Below, piece after piece: positions 10,476 through 24,334 of a stretch of DNA of 64,000 bases. A program made the translations under genes and the position numbers. Below the pieces are notes generated by a model, which saw only the letters and a program-made list of their open reading frames with translations, was not told where the DNA came from and did no database searches. The first letter of the stretch is position 1. Each line of letters starts with the position of its first letter. The stretch is from Rhynchospora pubera (taxonomy: Eukaryota > Streptophyta > Magnoliopsida > Poales > Cyperaceae), in NCBI GenBank assembly GCA_028095005.1, contig CM051462.1:129074752-129138751 (forward strand). Direction: 5' to 3'.

Positions 10476-13400
10476 ATGGGAGTGCCAGCGTTTTACCGAT
10501 GGCTAGCGGAGAAGTATCCAATGGTGGTTGTGGATGTGGTAGAAGAAGAGGCAGTGGAGATAAACGGGGTGAAAGTGCCAATCGACACCTCCAAGCCAAA
10601 TCCGAACGGGTTGGAATATGACAATCTGTACCTTGATATGAATGGGATTATTCATCCTTGTTTTCATCCTGAGGATCGGGTATGTTGCTTTAATTTGTTA
10701 TTTTTGAAGCTTTTTATGGTTCTATAAGGGTTGTAATGCAGTAAATAATGTTGCTTTGTCTGTTATTTGGGTGTCTGATTTCTTATTGTTTGGTTATATG
10801 GATCTATTAGAGCTATATATTAGGGTTGTGAAAAATTATTACATTGATACGATTAGGTATGTCTGAAGTTTTATAGGATAAATGGGACAAAGTTTTGGTT
10901 GTTAAGTGATGTGCAATCCTGTATCCAGTCGGTACAAGCAGTATTGAATCTTTGCAGACTTGACTTCTCTTTTTCTAGCGTTTGTAAGATTTGTTCCTTT
11001 TTTATTAAATGTGGCTGGATTGGGTTTAAATTCCATGTGCCATTTCACTATTTCAGAATAAATGATATATTTGTGAGTGCCTATTGCGGACAGGTTGGGT
11101 TAAATTGAGTCTCATTTGAGTGTGTTTGCACAGTTGAAATTATAGTAAATTTAAGTTATTGTTGCTCAGATGCACTTTGTAGGCTTCTGTTGTGTTTGAG
11201 AGATTTTTGCTTTGTGGCAAAGCCAATTTCAATATTTTCCTGGTTGCTGAAATTGTTATCTTGTTAGTCGATCTTAAACTGTACAGTATACGTGCATACA
11301 AAGTAGTATGTGGCTTTTAAAATTATATATTATGTTTGTCATTATTATTTTCCTTTGTTGGAACAGCCTTCTCCAACGACATTTGATGAGGTATTCCAGT
11401 GCATGTTTGATTATATTGACCGACTTTTTAATATGGTCCGCCCTCGCAAGCTGCTTTACATGGCTATAGGTGTGTTCTTTATTTAAACTTGTAACTTTGG
11501 CACATAATATTTCCTACATTTATTTGCCTTTTATTCACCCTCTTTTGGAAAGAAGATAATCAGACAGCTAGTTTCATTGAAACTATTCATCTTTGTACAT
11601 GCTTATAAGTTACCACTGCAGAGGACTATTATGTCATTTCAATATATACTTGGTAGCTATTGGTCCGAAACAAATGAACCAGAACCCTAAAACATGACTG
11701 TATGAGTAGTCCTTTACTTTCGGAATTCTGATTAAAAGAAAATATAAACGAAGCAACTCCTGAGAGTTGCTGAGGTTTCATGGCTAGGTGTACTTGCAAG
11801 TTGCAACCTTTGATTTGTACTTTTCCTAAACCACATTAAGTTTGTACTTTTGTGTTTATTATCTATCAATTCTTATCTATGTAGATGGTGTGGCTCCAAG
11901 GGCAAAGATGAATCAGCAAAGATCAAGGCGTTTCAGAGCAGCTAAAGATGCTGGTGATGCGGTCAGTATATTTAAATGTGATGCTGTCAAAAAATGTGAA
12001 AAAAAGTGATGCTGTTATGGAACTTACTAAAAAAACAATGTCATTAGATGTTAAATTGAAAAATGTAATATGTTGTAATTTGTAATTATGATAGGCAGCA
12101 GAAGAAGAAAGGCTAAGGGAAGAATTTGAGAGGGAGGGAAGAAAGCTACCTCCAAAGCAGGAATCTCAGACATTTGATTCCAATGTTATCACACCTGGCA
12201 CTCCTTTCATGGCTGTTTTGTCTACAGCTCTCCAGTACTATGTCCACTTGAGGCTCAATTATGACCCTGGATGGAAGCAAGTCAAAGTATAAGCCGTCCT
12301 TGTGTTTCCATTTTACTTTATTATAACTTTTTTTTTCTTTCAAGGTTCTGTGGATTATGAAAAGGCTTAATGTATTCTGGAAGTCCCTCCAGTTTTTTTG
12401 TAAACTAAAAATTTCTTCCAGATGACGCCTTGCTGCTGTAACGCTTGCCAACACTGTCCACAATCTTTTGGTTGTCTGCAATTATGTGCACTGTTAGATG
12501 AGATTAGGGGAGTTCGGTCAATTCATGATTCATTTTGTCAGAACTCTAAATTTGAACTGGAACCATGCCAAGTTAATTTTTTTGTTGAATCCAACTTTGC
12601 ATTAACTTCTTACAAAGCATCTTGCTTCCTTTAACACCAGAAAGTCAAGTAGTTAAGTCATTTATTTTCGAGTTAGCTTTCTTATTAGTGGAGCTATTGA
12701 AGGTTATGATCCTAATTTTATGGTATGATTTTTTGTATTTCATTATTTTTTTGTATTTCATTGGCACTATCTTATGGTATGATTTGTTTTTTGACTTGAA
12801 GGTTATTCTCTCGGATGCAAATGTACCTGGTGAAGGGGAACATAAAATAATGTCATATATTAGGCTTCAGCGCAACCTCCCTGGTTATGATCCTAATACT
12901 CGCCACTGCCTGTGTGGTTTGGTATGTACTTTTGTGGCTCTCGTTTGTGATCTCTATAACTAATCTGATCCTAATGAAGTTATCTTTGTTTGGATGGAAT
13001 TACCTTAACATATATGATTGTTTCAGGATGCAGATCTGATCATGTTGGCTTTAGCTACTCATGAAGTGCATTTCTCTATATTAAGAGAGGTTTGTGTAAT
13101 TTATTTGTCATTTATGGTTTTGTGCCTGAAAATGAAAAAAAAAAAAAAATCAATGGCTTATTTCTACTTGAAGATTAGTCCACATTTTTTTTATATTAGC
13201 TGAGAGTACCTGTTTAAAATAATTAAGATGAATACATTGGGTATTCTATATGACCTTACACTTCTTTTACTTGGGCCAAATTGGTCCCATCATAGACGAG
13301 TAAAGTACTAAGTTTTTTTTTTTAAAAAAAAAAATTGGCCCCATCTTATCTTTGTTTACTCTCTAAAAATGTCTAGTATGTAATAATGAGGATTTGCATA

Positions 13401-16400
13401 TGATTATCAGATAGTTTTTACACCTGGACAACAAGACAAGTGCTTCTTGTGTGGTCAAATGGGGCACTTAGCTGCTGATTGTCAGGGAAGTGCAAAAAGA
13501 AAATCTGGTGAATTTGACGAGAAAGGTGAAGAACTTGCTGCACCTAAAAAACCATACCAGGTACCTAAACGAATTTCTATGTCAATCTTTGTTGTAAGTT
13601 GTAACGACTTTCTGATTTTATGCTACTTTGTTCTTTTGTTGCAGTTTCTGAATATTTGGACTCTTAGGGAGTACTTGGACTATGAGTTTAGAATCCCGAA
13701 TCCACCATTTGAGATTGATTTGGAAAGAATAGTAGATGATTTTATATTCATGTGCTTTTTTGTTGGAAATGATTTTCTACCTCACATGCCCACTTTAGAA
13801 ATTCGCGAGGTTCGTTTTCAAAGTCTCATTCCTTTTCTTCTGTTAGTATTTATTGTTTTGAACCAATTTAATATAAATTTGTTTCATGGTTGCTTAAACA
13901 GGGGGCGATAAATTTGTTAATGGCCGTTTATAAAAAAGAATTTAGATTTATGGGGGGTTATCTGACAGACTCTAGCAAGGTAAACTTCCATTTTGCTTTA
14001 CAAAATTATAAAAGCAGTGCAATCATATGCAAATTGTTTCTGAATATCTTTCTAATGATATTTCAGCCAGATTTAAGCAGAGTAGAGCATTTCATTCAAG
14101 CAATTGGATCATTTGAGGATAGGATATTTCAGAAGAGAGCACGGTTACATCAGGTTTGTATACATTATCTTCCAATTAAGTATCTGTTTAGTCTAGAGCA
14201 ATTGGTCTCTGTGTCTACTCTATAAGTCTGAATCAATTGTTCTTTTGAGATATCAAAATCAATGCATGCGAGTTATTTGAATAGTTTATTAAAAATCTAG
14301 TTGAAGCGTAAACAAATAATATTTTTTTGTTGTATGTTGCATTTTGATCATCTTATAGCGACAAGCAGATAGAAGGAAAAGACAGAAAGAACAGGCTATG
14401 CGGGGGGATGATGTGGACCCACGTGCAAGAGATGAGCATATAGTCCGTGTGGCACGCTTTGAGGGGTCTCGCCTTGCATCTGGGGCTGCACCTGCACCTT
14501 TCCAAGAGAATAAAGGTCAAAGAGACAGTTCACGTCCTACAAAGCTTGCTAGGATATCATCGGAGGGGTCAAGTCTCGCGGCCGCAATTGTTGAGGCCGA
14601 GAATAATCTTGACAATGATGTACTTTCTGCAATACTTTTTTATTAATTTTTATTTTAAGTTTTTGTAAGTTCACTTATGCTAACGCTTTTCCGAAAGGTT
14701 ATACTTTGATATCTAACATGCGAAATGTTTTCTTAAACTCAAGGAACTGGGGAACAAAGAGGAATTGAAAACAAAGCTGAAAGAAGTACTCAAGGAGAAG
14801 TCGGATCTGTTTAACTCCGAAAATCCTGAGGAGGACAAGGTTTTCATTTCATTTTTTCTAGAACTTTTTTATATAATGTTCTTATGCTATTCCAGTTACT
14901 TATATCAAGATCATAAATTAAATTATATTTTATAATTTCCTGTAAGGTCAAACTAGGAGAGCCAGGATGGAAGGATAGATATTATGAAGAGAAATTTGGG
15001 GCAAGAAATGCATATGAAATAGAGAGCATACGTAAAGATGTAGTACATAAGTATGCAGAAGGCTTGTGTTGGGTCATGCATTATTATTACGATGGTGTCT
15101 GCTCTTGGCAATGGTACTCCATATCTGATATCTCTTTATTTTTTATGAGTTCGTTTTTTTTTTTTACTTTTAGCTTTGAAACATATGATTTCTTGGCTAA
15201 AATGGATTTTTTGGCTTGTTATAACTCTATAGATACTAATATTACCTTGTCTTTTATTTATACAGGTTTTATCCTTATCATTATGCCCCATTTGCATCTG
15301 ATTTGACTGGTTTAGGACAACTTGACATAAACTTTGAGCTTGGTTCGCCATTTAAGCCATTTGATCAGCTAATGGGTGTGTTTCCTGCTGCAAGGTTCGT
15401 CTTTCTAAACTCAGTTTATGTTACCGGAACTGTTTTTTTTTCTTTTTATATACTTTTATTTTTTCTGCTGAATGGTTACATTGAGTTGTTAATTTACAGT
15501 TCTCATGCACTTCCGGAGCACTACAGAAAACTAATGACGGATCCCAACTCGGCCATTATTGATTTTTATCCAACTGGTAAATAAGATGTGTGCATTCCTA
15601 ATATTGTCTAAGCCTATGAAAACTTCAATTACTTTGTATTACTGTTTTCCTTGTTGTTTGTAGATTTTGAGGTGGATATGAATGGGAAAAGATATTCTTG
15701 GCAGGTACCATCTCTAAACATATGCTAAGTTTTACTCCAATTGGAATTATTTTGAGAGTGTCTCTAATGAGACCATTTAAATTTTGAAGGGAATTGCAAA
15801 ACTACCTTTTATTGATGAGAAACGCCTTCTTGCTGAGATTAAGAAAGTGGAGCACACTTTGACTGTAAGTACTACTACAAGCTGTCTGTCAAGTTGTACT
15901 TTTTCTTCATCACATTGAAAATTAACCCCCGCCCCCCCTTTTTTTGTACTTTGTTGTCTAACATTGATGTTCTATTTTCCTTGTCAAGGACGAAGAAGCA
16001 AGGAGAAACAGCATTTTGTTTGATATGCTATTTGTTAATGGGTCGCATCCTTTATCACCTTACATTTATTCAATGCACCACAATTATGGGCAGCTTCCTT
16101 GTAAAGAAAGAGCACAAGTTAAAGAGAAGATTGATCCACAAGCCAGGTTTGTGTAAGTTCTTTCACATGCATTTTAATTTAAAAAAAAAATTGTCTTCTG
16201 GTTGTAATTCTGGGTAATGTCTGATTTGTATGATGGTTTGTTTGTGGTAGTGGTGGTATGAATGGTTATCTAGCTCTATGCAATGGAGACCCATGTCCTC
16301 CAGTTTTCAGGTCTCCAGTGGATGGGATGGAAGACATAATGGATAATCAAGTCATGTAAGCCTCCTTTCTTCTACTGTTCTTTGTTGCTCATAACATTTT

Positions 16401-17695
16401 TCAACTAAATAATTTTTATGTACTAAGTCAAAATTATCTGGACAGATGTTCAATATACAAAGTGCCAGATCCACACAAGCACATAAGTCGGCCACTTCCT
16501 GGTGTTATTTTTCCCAAGAAGGTATTGCACAATAATTTGTTATGTTATGTTGGTTTTGCTGCTGTTGACTTCTTGATATTAATAATATTGTTTTTGTGCT
16601 TATTAATCTGTGAGAAACTCAGTTTTAATCAAGAACTAAACATTCTTTCATGCTAATTATTTGTAATGTATTGTAATATGTACTTTCATGTCGAATAAAA
16701 TGAGTAATATGCATTCATCTTTTGGTTTATAGACTGTAGAATCCACAGATCTGAAACCGCCACCTGTTCTTTGGCATGAAGACACTGGCCGCAGGCCTCT
16801 TCCAGAACATGACAGGTAACTTAAAAACAGTTTGTTGGAATTTATGAGTGTTGTACCAGTCAGTACTTTCCAGTACCAGAAAAGGTATATTAATTAAAAG
16901 ATGAAATGGTCAGTTGGAATCTGCTTAGTTTGGTTGGTTACAGATATAATTGGCCATCCTTGCTATGCATCTTATTTTATAATTGTAATTTTTCTGACCA
17001 TTTAATATTCCTTCTCTGTTAATTCAAATTTCAGGCAAAACCCTCCAGGTGCAATCTCAGGTCACCAGCTAGGTGAAGCAGCCCACCGTCTGGTCAGAAA
17101 CAGCCTCCAAGTGCCACGCCATCCCCCACATCACCCATATAATTCTAGTGTGTCACCAAATGGAGTTGCACCTTATCCTGGTAGCTTACCCCACCCATCA
17201 GTTGACCAAAGATATCCTTATCATGGGCCAGAAGAAGCCCATTATTACAGCCGCAGCAGAGATTACAGAGACCGGGGAGACCATGTATCAAACAGCCATC
17301 CCCACGTTTATTCTTCCTCTTCTTCAAGCCATCAATACTATGAAAGGTCGCAATATGGGAACCCACCCGTGTCGCATAACTATCACACAAATGGTGGGCC
17401 CCCCCACCATACACACTCCATACAACCTGGGGCTTCTTATCAAACTGTTTATGATTACAGAGCTCCTTATGGGGGGAATTATTCAGGGCACCAGCACCAT
17501 TATCATCATCGTAATAGTAATAACGGCAGTAGTTATGATAACTATGAGCATAATAATGTTGTACGAGGTTCCTATGGAAGGGGTCAAGATCAACGCTCAC
17601 AAAACAATAATTATGGTAATAATCGTTATTCTGCATTGAATCGGGGATCAAATGGGAGGCATCAGCCACCCCCGCCTGGCTATGGGCAACATTGA
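10476..17695 (+). CDS. XRN3: 5'-3' exoribonuclease, plant XRN2/XRN3 type
   Basis: A processive 5'-3' RNase that degrades uncapped RNA; XRN2/3 proteins act in the nucleus on rRNA spacers, miRNA loops and transcripts cut at termination. Exon starts are 10476, 11367, 11885, 12095, 12802, 13027, 13411, 13645, 13902, 14067, 14359, 14744, 14947, 15266, 15500, 15664, 15790, 15989, 16251, 16446, 16733 and 17035. They splice in frame to 1055 aa. The catalytic N-terminal region shows MGVPAFYRWL, LYLDMNGIIHPC, DGVAPRAKMNQQRSRRFR, DANVPGEGEHK and DADLIMLALATHE. A CCHC zinc knuckle (C264, C267, H272, C277) is typical of the plant proteins. The acidic insert before VKLGEPGW favours XRN2/3 over XRN4. The last 200 residues are Ser/Tyr/His/Gly-rich and end PPPPGYGQH. 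The Tyr usual before GLDADL is Cys230 here. XRN3 rather than XRN2 is a guess. Confidence 0.95.
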
Positions 17696-18914
17696 GTTGT
17701 AAAATTAACCTTTCTTGTACTTTATAGTTGGATTAGATTGGCCTCGGATAAAATGGGGCTTCTTTGTATTGACATAATTTGCGCATTTGCATAATTTCCC
17801 CAATTTTTTTTTTATTTTTAGATTCATTTGTATACTTAGATATTTGCAGGGGTTCATCTTGTTAGATCAATGACGGACACTAGGATCTGTTACTCAGTGT
17901 TGATTGGTAATAGTCCAAGAAAAGAAAGCTGGCCAATTTTAATTGTCTTTATCTTGTATCATTTCGTGTTCTGGCATTTACATTCGTAACTCTTTAATCA
18001 AAGTTGGTAGAAACTTCTCTCATCTAATCATCCTTAGTCTGGAATTTACTTGGAAGAGCTGAATGTGGTAGTTTTGAAGAAACAGAGTATACCGAGTCTT
18101 AGATGATATTCGTTGTACACTTGTACTTTCAATTTTTCCAGCCCCTGAATAAAAAATGCTATTTGGTTTTTTCGTTACATCAATTTTTTATATTCGTTCA
18201 CACTTTTTTTTTTTTCTGTCTCTAATAACAATTGTAGTTTCAAAATATCAGATGCGCTGCTTTATTTTATAGTCTGCGAGAATTACGTTCTTTCAAGTGT
18301 GTTTACAAGTGTAACAATTTGGTCGCAGCCAGTGATATCTGAAATGAGTGCTTAATTATCCGTGCTTTTGGAGCATGAAAATTCTTCAACGGGGAATTCA
18401 TATTTAACTGAAAAGTGAAAACTATATAACTAGTTTTGTTTCAATATTAATAAAATTTCCTTTTTAAAAATAGAAACTTTCAACTGTGGGAGTCAACAGT
18501 GTATGTATTGTAATTTTTTTTTATTTTTTTTTATAGAGGACAATGTAGGATATTCCGAAAAATTATCGGCATATGATATTTCATGGGAAAACAAATATGG
18601 GGACAGTAGTTACGGCAATCAATTTTTATCCGCTCATGATCATACGGAAGAGCTGCCATGACAAACGAGAGTTGTATACAACGAAACCAAAAGCAAAAAG
18701 GACTCGCAACTATCTCTCGTGTCATTATTTTAATTTCTTAAATTTTTCCACGGAGTCACACAGGAAAATGTATATACTTAAATATGTAATCTCAAATGAA
18801 CATGTTTTAATTTAATTTGAAAGAATATTACTGAATTATTTATATAAATGTTGGGACTCGTATTAAACTTCTCAAAATGTACACTCCTCCAAAAAAGCTA
18901 TACAACAATAAATT
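17696..18914. other. 3' flank of the exonuclease gene and intergenic DNA
   Basis: This holds the 3' UTR, with AATAAA-like signals such as that near 18147, followed by AT-rich DNA. No further gene is seen; ORFs around 18531-18815 have no family resemblance. Confidence 0.6.
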
Positions 18915-19097
18915 TTAGATATACACTCAGAGAACCAGATCTTGGTCTAGTGACAAAGAATAATGTGTCTTAAGTGAAAGATCGCAGGTTTGAAATCTGA
19001 CTGGAAAGTCTTTCATAGACATTTAATTTAAAAATAAATTAGGTGGCTTAGACCCCAATTTATCTTTAAAGGAAAAAAAATCTTAGATATACACTCA
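18915..19097 (+). mobile_element. tRNA-derived SINE with perfect 15-bp target duplication, copy 2
   Basis: The element (18930-19082) has A-box-like TTGGTCTAGTGACAAAGA, B-box-like GCAGGTTTGAAATC, the same tail as the copy near 2362 and a terminal A run. It is flanked on both sides by TTAGATATACACTCA (18915-18929 and 19083-19097). This is the signature of LINE-assisted retrotransposition. Confidence 0.92.
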
Positions 19098-19691
19098 ACT
19101 AAATCGAAACGGACACTTGTTTGAAGTCAAATTTGTATCAAAATAAATACTAGCTTATCCTTGTATTTATTTTTTGCTGAAAGAAAAGTTTATCAAGAAT
19201 TTATTTCTAGATGAAGAATACTAGACGTTAAAAGTAATTATAAAATTCAATAACAAAGCATCGGATAGTTGTTTGGTGAGAAATATGAAAATACTCCAAG
19301 TTTCCCTTCTTTTTAATTTCTGCTAATATATATTTAAATATTGTAAACAGTATGTAGGAATTAGCCATATATTGTTCCTCGGGGAATTAACCTAAGTGTG
19401 TAAAGGCCACTGTTTCTTCCAGTTCATACACTCTTTTTTCAAAAAGAATATTGGATTAAAAATGAATTTTACCCACTTCGGGATCGTCAAAATATATTCC
19501 ATTCTGACCTAAGACTTATTACTCTCTCTCTTCTTTTGATATGGTTGGCAGCGGCTGCTAACGTGAATCTCTCTCTCTCTCTAGCTCATAATATATTCTT
19601 TAAAAATGTTGATACCCTAACTGCCAGACCATCTTTAAAAACTAGGGCACCGTAGCCTTCCTTTCCAAATTGTCCTTCATTCAGACTTCAA
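19098..19691. other. Upstream region of the VUP gene
   Basis: AT-rich DNA with CT runs near 19524-19535 and 19569-19583, the latter likely part of the VUP promoter or leader. No other gene is seen. Confidence 0.5.
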
Positions 19692-20148
19692 ATGGAGAAT
19701 TCACTATCTTCAAACAATTCTAAAGAGAGCAGCTGGGCATTGTATGTAGATCATTACATGTTGGTTTCAGAAGGAAAAGTGGTCAAGCCAAGAGATCCTG
19801 ACCCAAAACCTAACTACAATATAGGTGATGGAAGTTATTTCTTGAAGGATTTTAGATTAAAGAAGAGAAGACGAATAGAGGTTCCATTCGATGACTCCTT
19901 AGAAGATACTGCCAGTTCTCCTATAAATCTTTCCAAGGTAATTAACTAACTTTATCTTCCATCCACTTTTCTTGGTGCTCATTCCATTTTTTCTCATTTT
20001 TTTTTAAAAAATTTGTACATACTTTTTTGGTAATAGTATAATTACATTTAGACATGTATATATAGCTAGAAATTGTAGGACAGTTTTGTTTCCTTTGAGA
20101 CTGTTATTGTGCCTACAAATCAATGTTCTTCTTTCCAAATTGGAGCAG

Positions 20149-20219
<71 letters not shown>

Positions 20220-20972
20220 ATTAAGTAGGACCTGAAGGTTAAAACCTTGTTTTGTATGAACTCGTGTTCTTGGATTTTCTCCATATATATGACTGCAAAT
20301 TAATACGTTTTTCATTTGCATCTCCTTTTTTTTTTTTTTTTTGGAAACAAGGTCATTTATTTAGATAGGCATATCACGTTGTGTAATACAGTTTTTTTGT
20401 ACGTTTGAATCCTTTTTTTTTCTTTCTTGAAGGTTTTTATGGCTTTGCACTTCCTACTGCAGAATTACATATTATCTAAACTAGTTAAACTCTCACAAAT
20501 GAGCATTTAATTCTTTTAAGGCATGTATATAACCTATGAATGCATGTCTCTTAACACATTACACGTATATATTATTATTCTCTTTTGTTTTAAATATATA
20601 GTATATCAAACAAAAAGAAATCATACTGATCTAGTAAATGCATCTATATTCAACACATGTAGGCTGAGAAATTTTACAATTTGAATGCCCGGAAAAAGCA
20701 GAAGGATGCTGCATTGGTATTTCAGGTACTAGAATTTTATAAGTTTTTTCTTTTATGCTTGCAACACAAAGTAATTTAATAATTAATTTTAACTTCTTGC
20801 ATTTTTTTTGTAGATGAAAACTAATGTTATGATTCAAGATTCTCGAAAGCATGTCATAGACGAAGGGCATGAAGTGAGTTATGCTCATGAGACAAAATAT
20901 GACTGTAATGCACTCAGGAGTAGAGGCCTTTGTTTGATTCCTTTATCCGTGTTGGTAGATTATTTTGGATGA
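19692..20972 (+). CDS. VUP1: Vascular-related unknown protein (VUP family)
   Basis: VUP proteins are small plant-specific proteins linked to vascular development and hormone-dependent growth; their biochemical role is unknown. Three exons (19692-19937, 20663-20725, 20814-20972) join in phase 0 to 155 aa. Family marks are ESSWALYVDHY near the N-terminus, the basic cluster LKKRRR followed by DDSLEDTASSPIN (exon 1), a basic KKQKDAALVF segment, and a conserved-looking C-terminus RGLCLIPLSVLVDYFG. A GTGAGT at 20874 resembles a splice donor, but reading through gives this C-terminus, so I kept the exon open to TGA at 20970. The basic cluster may act as a nuclear signal. Assignment to VUP1 rather than a paralogue rests on remembered resemblance and neighbours. 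Confidence 0.82.
20150..20216. repeat. TA microsatellite in VUP intron 1
   Basis: An uninterrupted TA run of about 33 repeats inside the first intron, probably highly length-variable between individuals. Confidence 0.95.
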
Positions 20973-21786
20973 TTATACATTTATCTTACTATGTAAACCA
21001 TTCAAGGAAGGAATAAATGAAAATCCTCTCTCTGGCTTACGTTATTGATACTCTCTCTCTCTCTGTGGCTCTCTGTGTGTGCTTCCTTTCACCACACTCC
21101 ACACACAGGAAACTTACAGCCTTATTACCATGTGTTGTGCATTATAGAAAATTAGAAACGTTAAGAACAATGACTTTAACCAGATCGAATCTTTCAAATC
21201 TTAGGATATTCCTGGCATGCTAAAATTAAAAATTTCCATGTTGACTTTTGGTACATTGCGTGGTTTTTCTTCTTTCACCCATGTGTCCGTGACCCAACTC
21301 TGAATATGTCTATTCTGAACTCTGAAGTACTAAAAAATATGTATACTCGTGTGTCTACCAAAACATGCCTCAGTTCAAGCAATTTGTGTTTTGGTGCAAA
21401 TTAGCATAGCATTCTTTCATTCAAAACATGAAGTGTTTAGAATTGGGGTCCAGAAAAAGAAATATCAATAATTGTTTGGCAGCACTGTTTTGATAAACTA
21501 TAAATTATCTTTTGTATAAAAGCATCAGTTTCCATCTGTGGGTTATTGGAAGAGTTACCAATACCAAGTTCTGGCCCACTCATTTTTTGTACGAATTTCG
21601 TCTGGTATGAACTGGTACGAATCACAATTGGGATGGACTGGGACTGGTACAGGGTTCTTATTCTCGGTAACCTGGCACGTACTGCACGCAGCCCACAAAC
21701 TTTGATGCTTTTAGAGGACACCCTGCAGCAAATTTCAACAAAGTTACAATGAATATCAAGGCATTTCATACTGTTTGATCTCTGTG

Positions 21787-21870
21787 CAGCCCGACTCCGT
21801 GAATCGAACCAAGGACCACTTGATTGACGGAATAGAGCGAAACCACTAGTCCAAACAACCCAGCTTGGTG
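21787..21870 (-). mobile_element. tRNA-like SINE head (minus strand)
   Basis: On the minus strand the segment contains GTTTGGACTAGTGGTTTCGC, an A-box-like sequence, and GGTTCGATTC, a canonical B-box, about 30 bp apart. It differs from the two other SINE copies here, so it is a separate family or an old tRNA relic. The body would extend to lower coordinates; its end is not clear. Confidence 0.6.
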
Positions 21871-24334
21871 ATCTGAAATTTGGCTGGCACAAGTCATTTA
21901 TTTTGCCATGTAATGGATTTGCTCGCATTCCTGCCTCTTGGTTATCAACTTATCATTTCTTATGTTCCCACTCTTTTTTTCAGATCTTCTATTTATTACT
22001 AATTTACTACTCAATTTTTAAATTCCCTTCTTGTTTGGCAACACAGCCAACAAATGAACTTACATTTTTCTGGTTTTTAATTAAATTACAAGTACAACGA
22101 TTTCGACTTGTTTTGTATATAATTAAAGAAATAAAGAATATTACAAGTATATGAAACACAGAAACTCAGTTACTATGAGTTATTCCAACCAAAACGAGAA
22201 ATAATACACAAAATGATAGGAAAAAAATGAGATATGTGGGGTTAAACTCGTAGCATGCATACGAGCTCCTAAGCGTACGTAATACTTGGAAGGAACTTAG
22301 ACCTACCAGAAGAGAAAATGATATATTTTCTAAACTTCAGAAGACATTGACAATGCTAAGCATATCACATGTTGGAATCATTCCAGCTAATCAATTGGAT
22401 TAATTAAAAAGTTAAATTTAAGCGCATGTGACATGGTACGTTCCTATCCACATGCATAGTCGTTCTAGATTTGGTACTTTGTATTGGCAGTATTAATTTA
22501 GTTCTCCACAAAATAATAGCATAGAAAAGGAGGAGGATTAACTGGACTCATATTTTATTATTTTTTAGCACCATACTTACTTTTTAAATTTGTAGTAAAA
22601 AAATAGAAAACACATATAACAAAAAAATATATTAGATGGGAATAGAAAACACATAATGGTAGTACCAAAAGTAAAATATCTTGAACCCTTCTCTAGATAA
22701 AATGTATAAAACCTTAAACGCAAGGGCAAAGAAGCTGAAATTTTATAACATCCATAAGATGAAGAAAGTTCTTCAAAATACTCAATTTTATTGTCAGTTA
22801 AAAATTAAATCAGCTCATAGTATTCATTTACATGAAGAATCAAGTTTGTTATTCCTTAAAGGGATTATTTTGATTCCTTTGTTCAGATGCAAGTCTATAT
22901 ATATTCTTTGATTATATAATAATTGTTTGATTTGTTCTGCTGTCGCGTCAACAGGAGCAGCTTGGAACACCCCAAATGAAGCTCTTGATCTTATCCATTT
23001 AGAGAAGAATTGTAGATTACTATTATTTTTTTATAAAAAGAATCAAATCGATTGATCCATATCAGTCGGCGCCACTTGTAGTTAAACAATTGAACTTGCC
23101 AGTAAGTATTATAACTCTCTAACCACAAAGTTATTTAAAATTTAAACAATTAGCAGTTGACAGCTTTTCTCTAACCACAAAAATAATTTGTGTTTCAGGG
23201 TCTCAAAGTGCAGCACACAGACAACTTTGTGTAGTAAAAAGTTTAAAACATACGAACCTCGCATATATTCACATTTCAGTGAAAATTAGCAACTGCGGAT
23301 CGAGCAATCACCCTGCTCTTCATTGGACACACAAAAGGAAAAAAAGAAAATCAACAATCGCCCTGTTGTTATACTGTGTAACTGTGTTTGCTATGCATGT
23401 TTACCAGACAGTAATTGAAATTAAAATTTTGACACAACAACTATATATTTACGAAATATCATTAAATTTTGAGGTGTGAAATGAAGGTTTCCATGAAAAT
23501 AATATTGTATTGTTGTTGGCTAGCTACTCCTATCCATAAAGCCAATAATTGCAATCAGTTAGATACTTAGAATTATAATTTCGAAATGCTTTTGTTCTCT
23601 AGCTAGTATCAGTAGTTTTTTCTTAATTTCCAGTGATTCCCTTATGTTGACTTCTTAATTAAACGAGGATTTTTATTTCCAACCTACTCTGGCTCAGAAC
23701 ACATCGGTAGCTGGCTAGCCTGTTTTTTTTTTAAGAACAAGTTGGTCCTTATATTCAATCAGACTTGACTTGTCTACCTACTTTAAGTAGCAGCGGTTGG
23801 GAACTTTGCATCTTATGGACTATTTCACTGTTCATAATGACTTTTTAGACTTCTCTTTCTAAATTATGCCTATACAATTAATCAAATAGTCTAGATTTTC
23901 CTATCAAATAATTTGAAATCAGAGAGTTTCCATTGGTGCATTTAATTATACATATAAATTAAATTTCCCTAACAGACTGCTCCTCTCTTTCTGGAAGGCT
24001 TTTCAGTTTTCAGTATGCAGATTCATTGTTTAATTTTTTTTTTGGAGAAAATAAATTAATTAATTCTTTCTGAGAAAATTCATTGTTGATTTTTAAAGGG
24101 GCCATTTGAGGTACATGATGTATTACAACCGATGAAAGAGGCTATTTGTCAGAATTCAATTCATTCAAACAAATAGTTTAGATAATACCTGTATGTTTAA
24201 TCAAATGGTCTAGATTTTCCTATCAAATAATCATTTTGTCAGAATTTACTATTCCGTAAAGATGTCATGCTTCCGTCAGACGACAGCGTGATTAACTATA
24301 TGAAGTGTCTTTCTTTTTTAAGATATACTAGATA

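Noticed and set aside
17073..17669. Two other long ORFs overlapping the last exonuclease exon
   Set aside because: They are frame shadows of a repetitive Tyr/His/Ser-rich exon; only the frame ending PPPPGYGQH continues from the upstream exons.
20004..20321. Minus-strand ORF with repeated Tyr-Ile
   Set aside because: It is a translation of the TA microsatellite in VUP intron 1.
21787..21870. Functional tRNA gene on the minus strand
   Set aside because: The B-box is canonical, but no full cloverleaf with matching acceptor and anticodon stems could be drawn.
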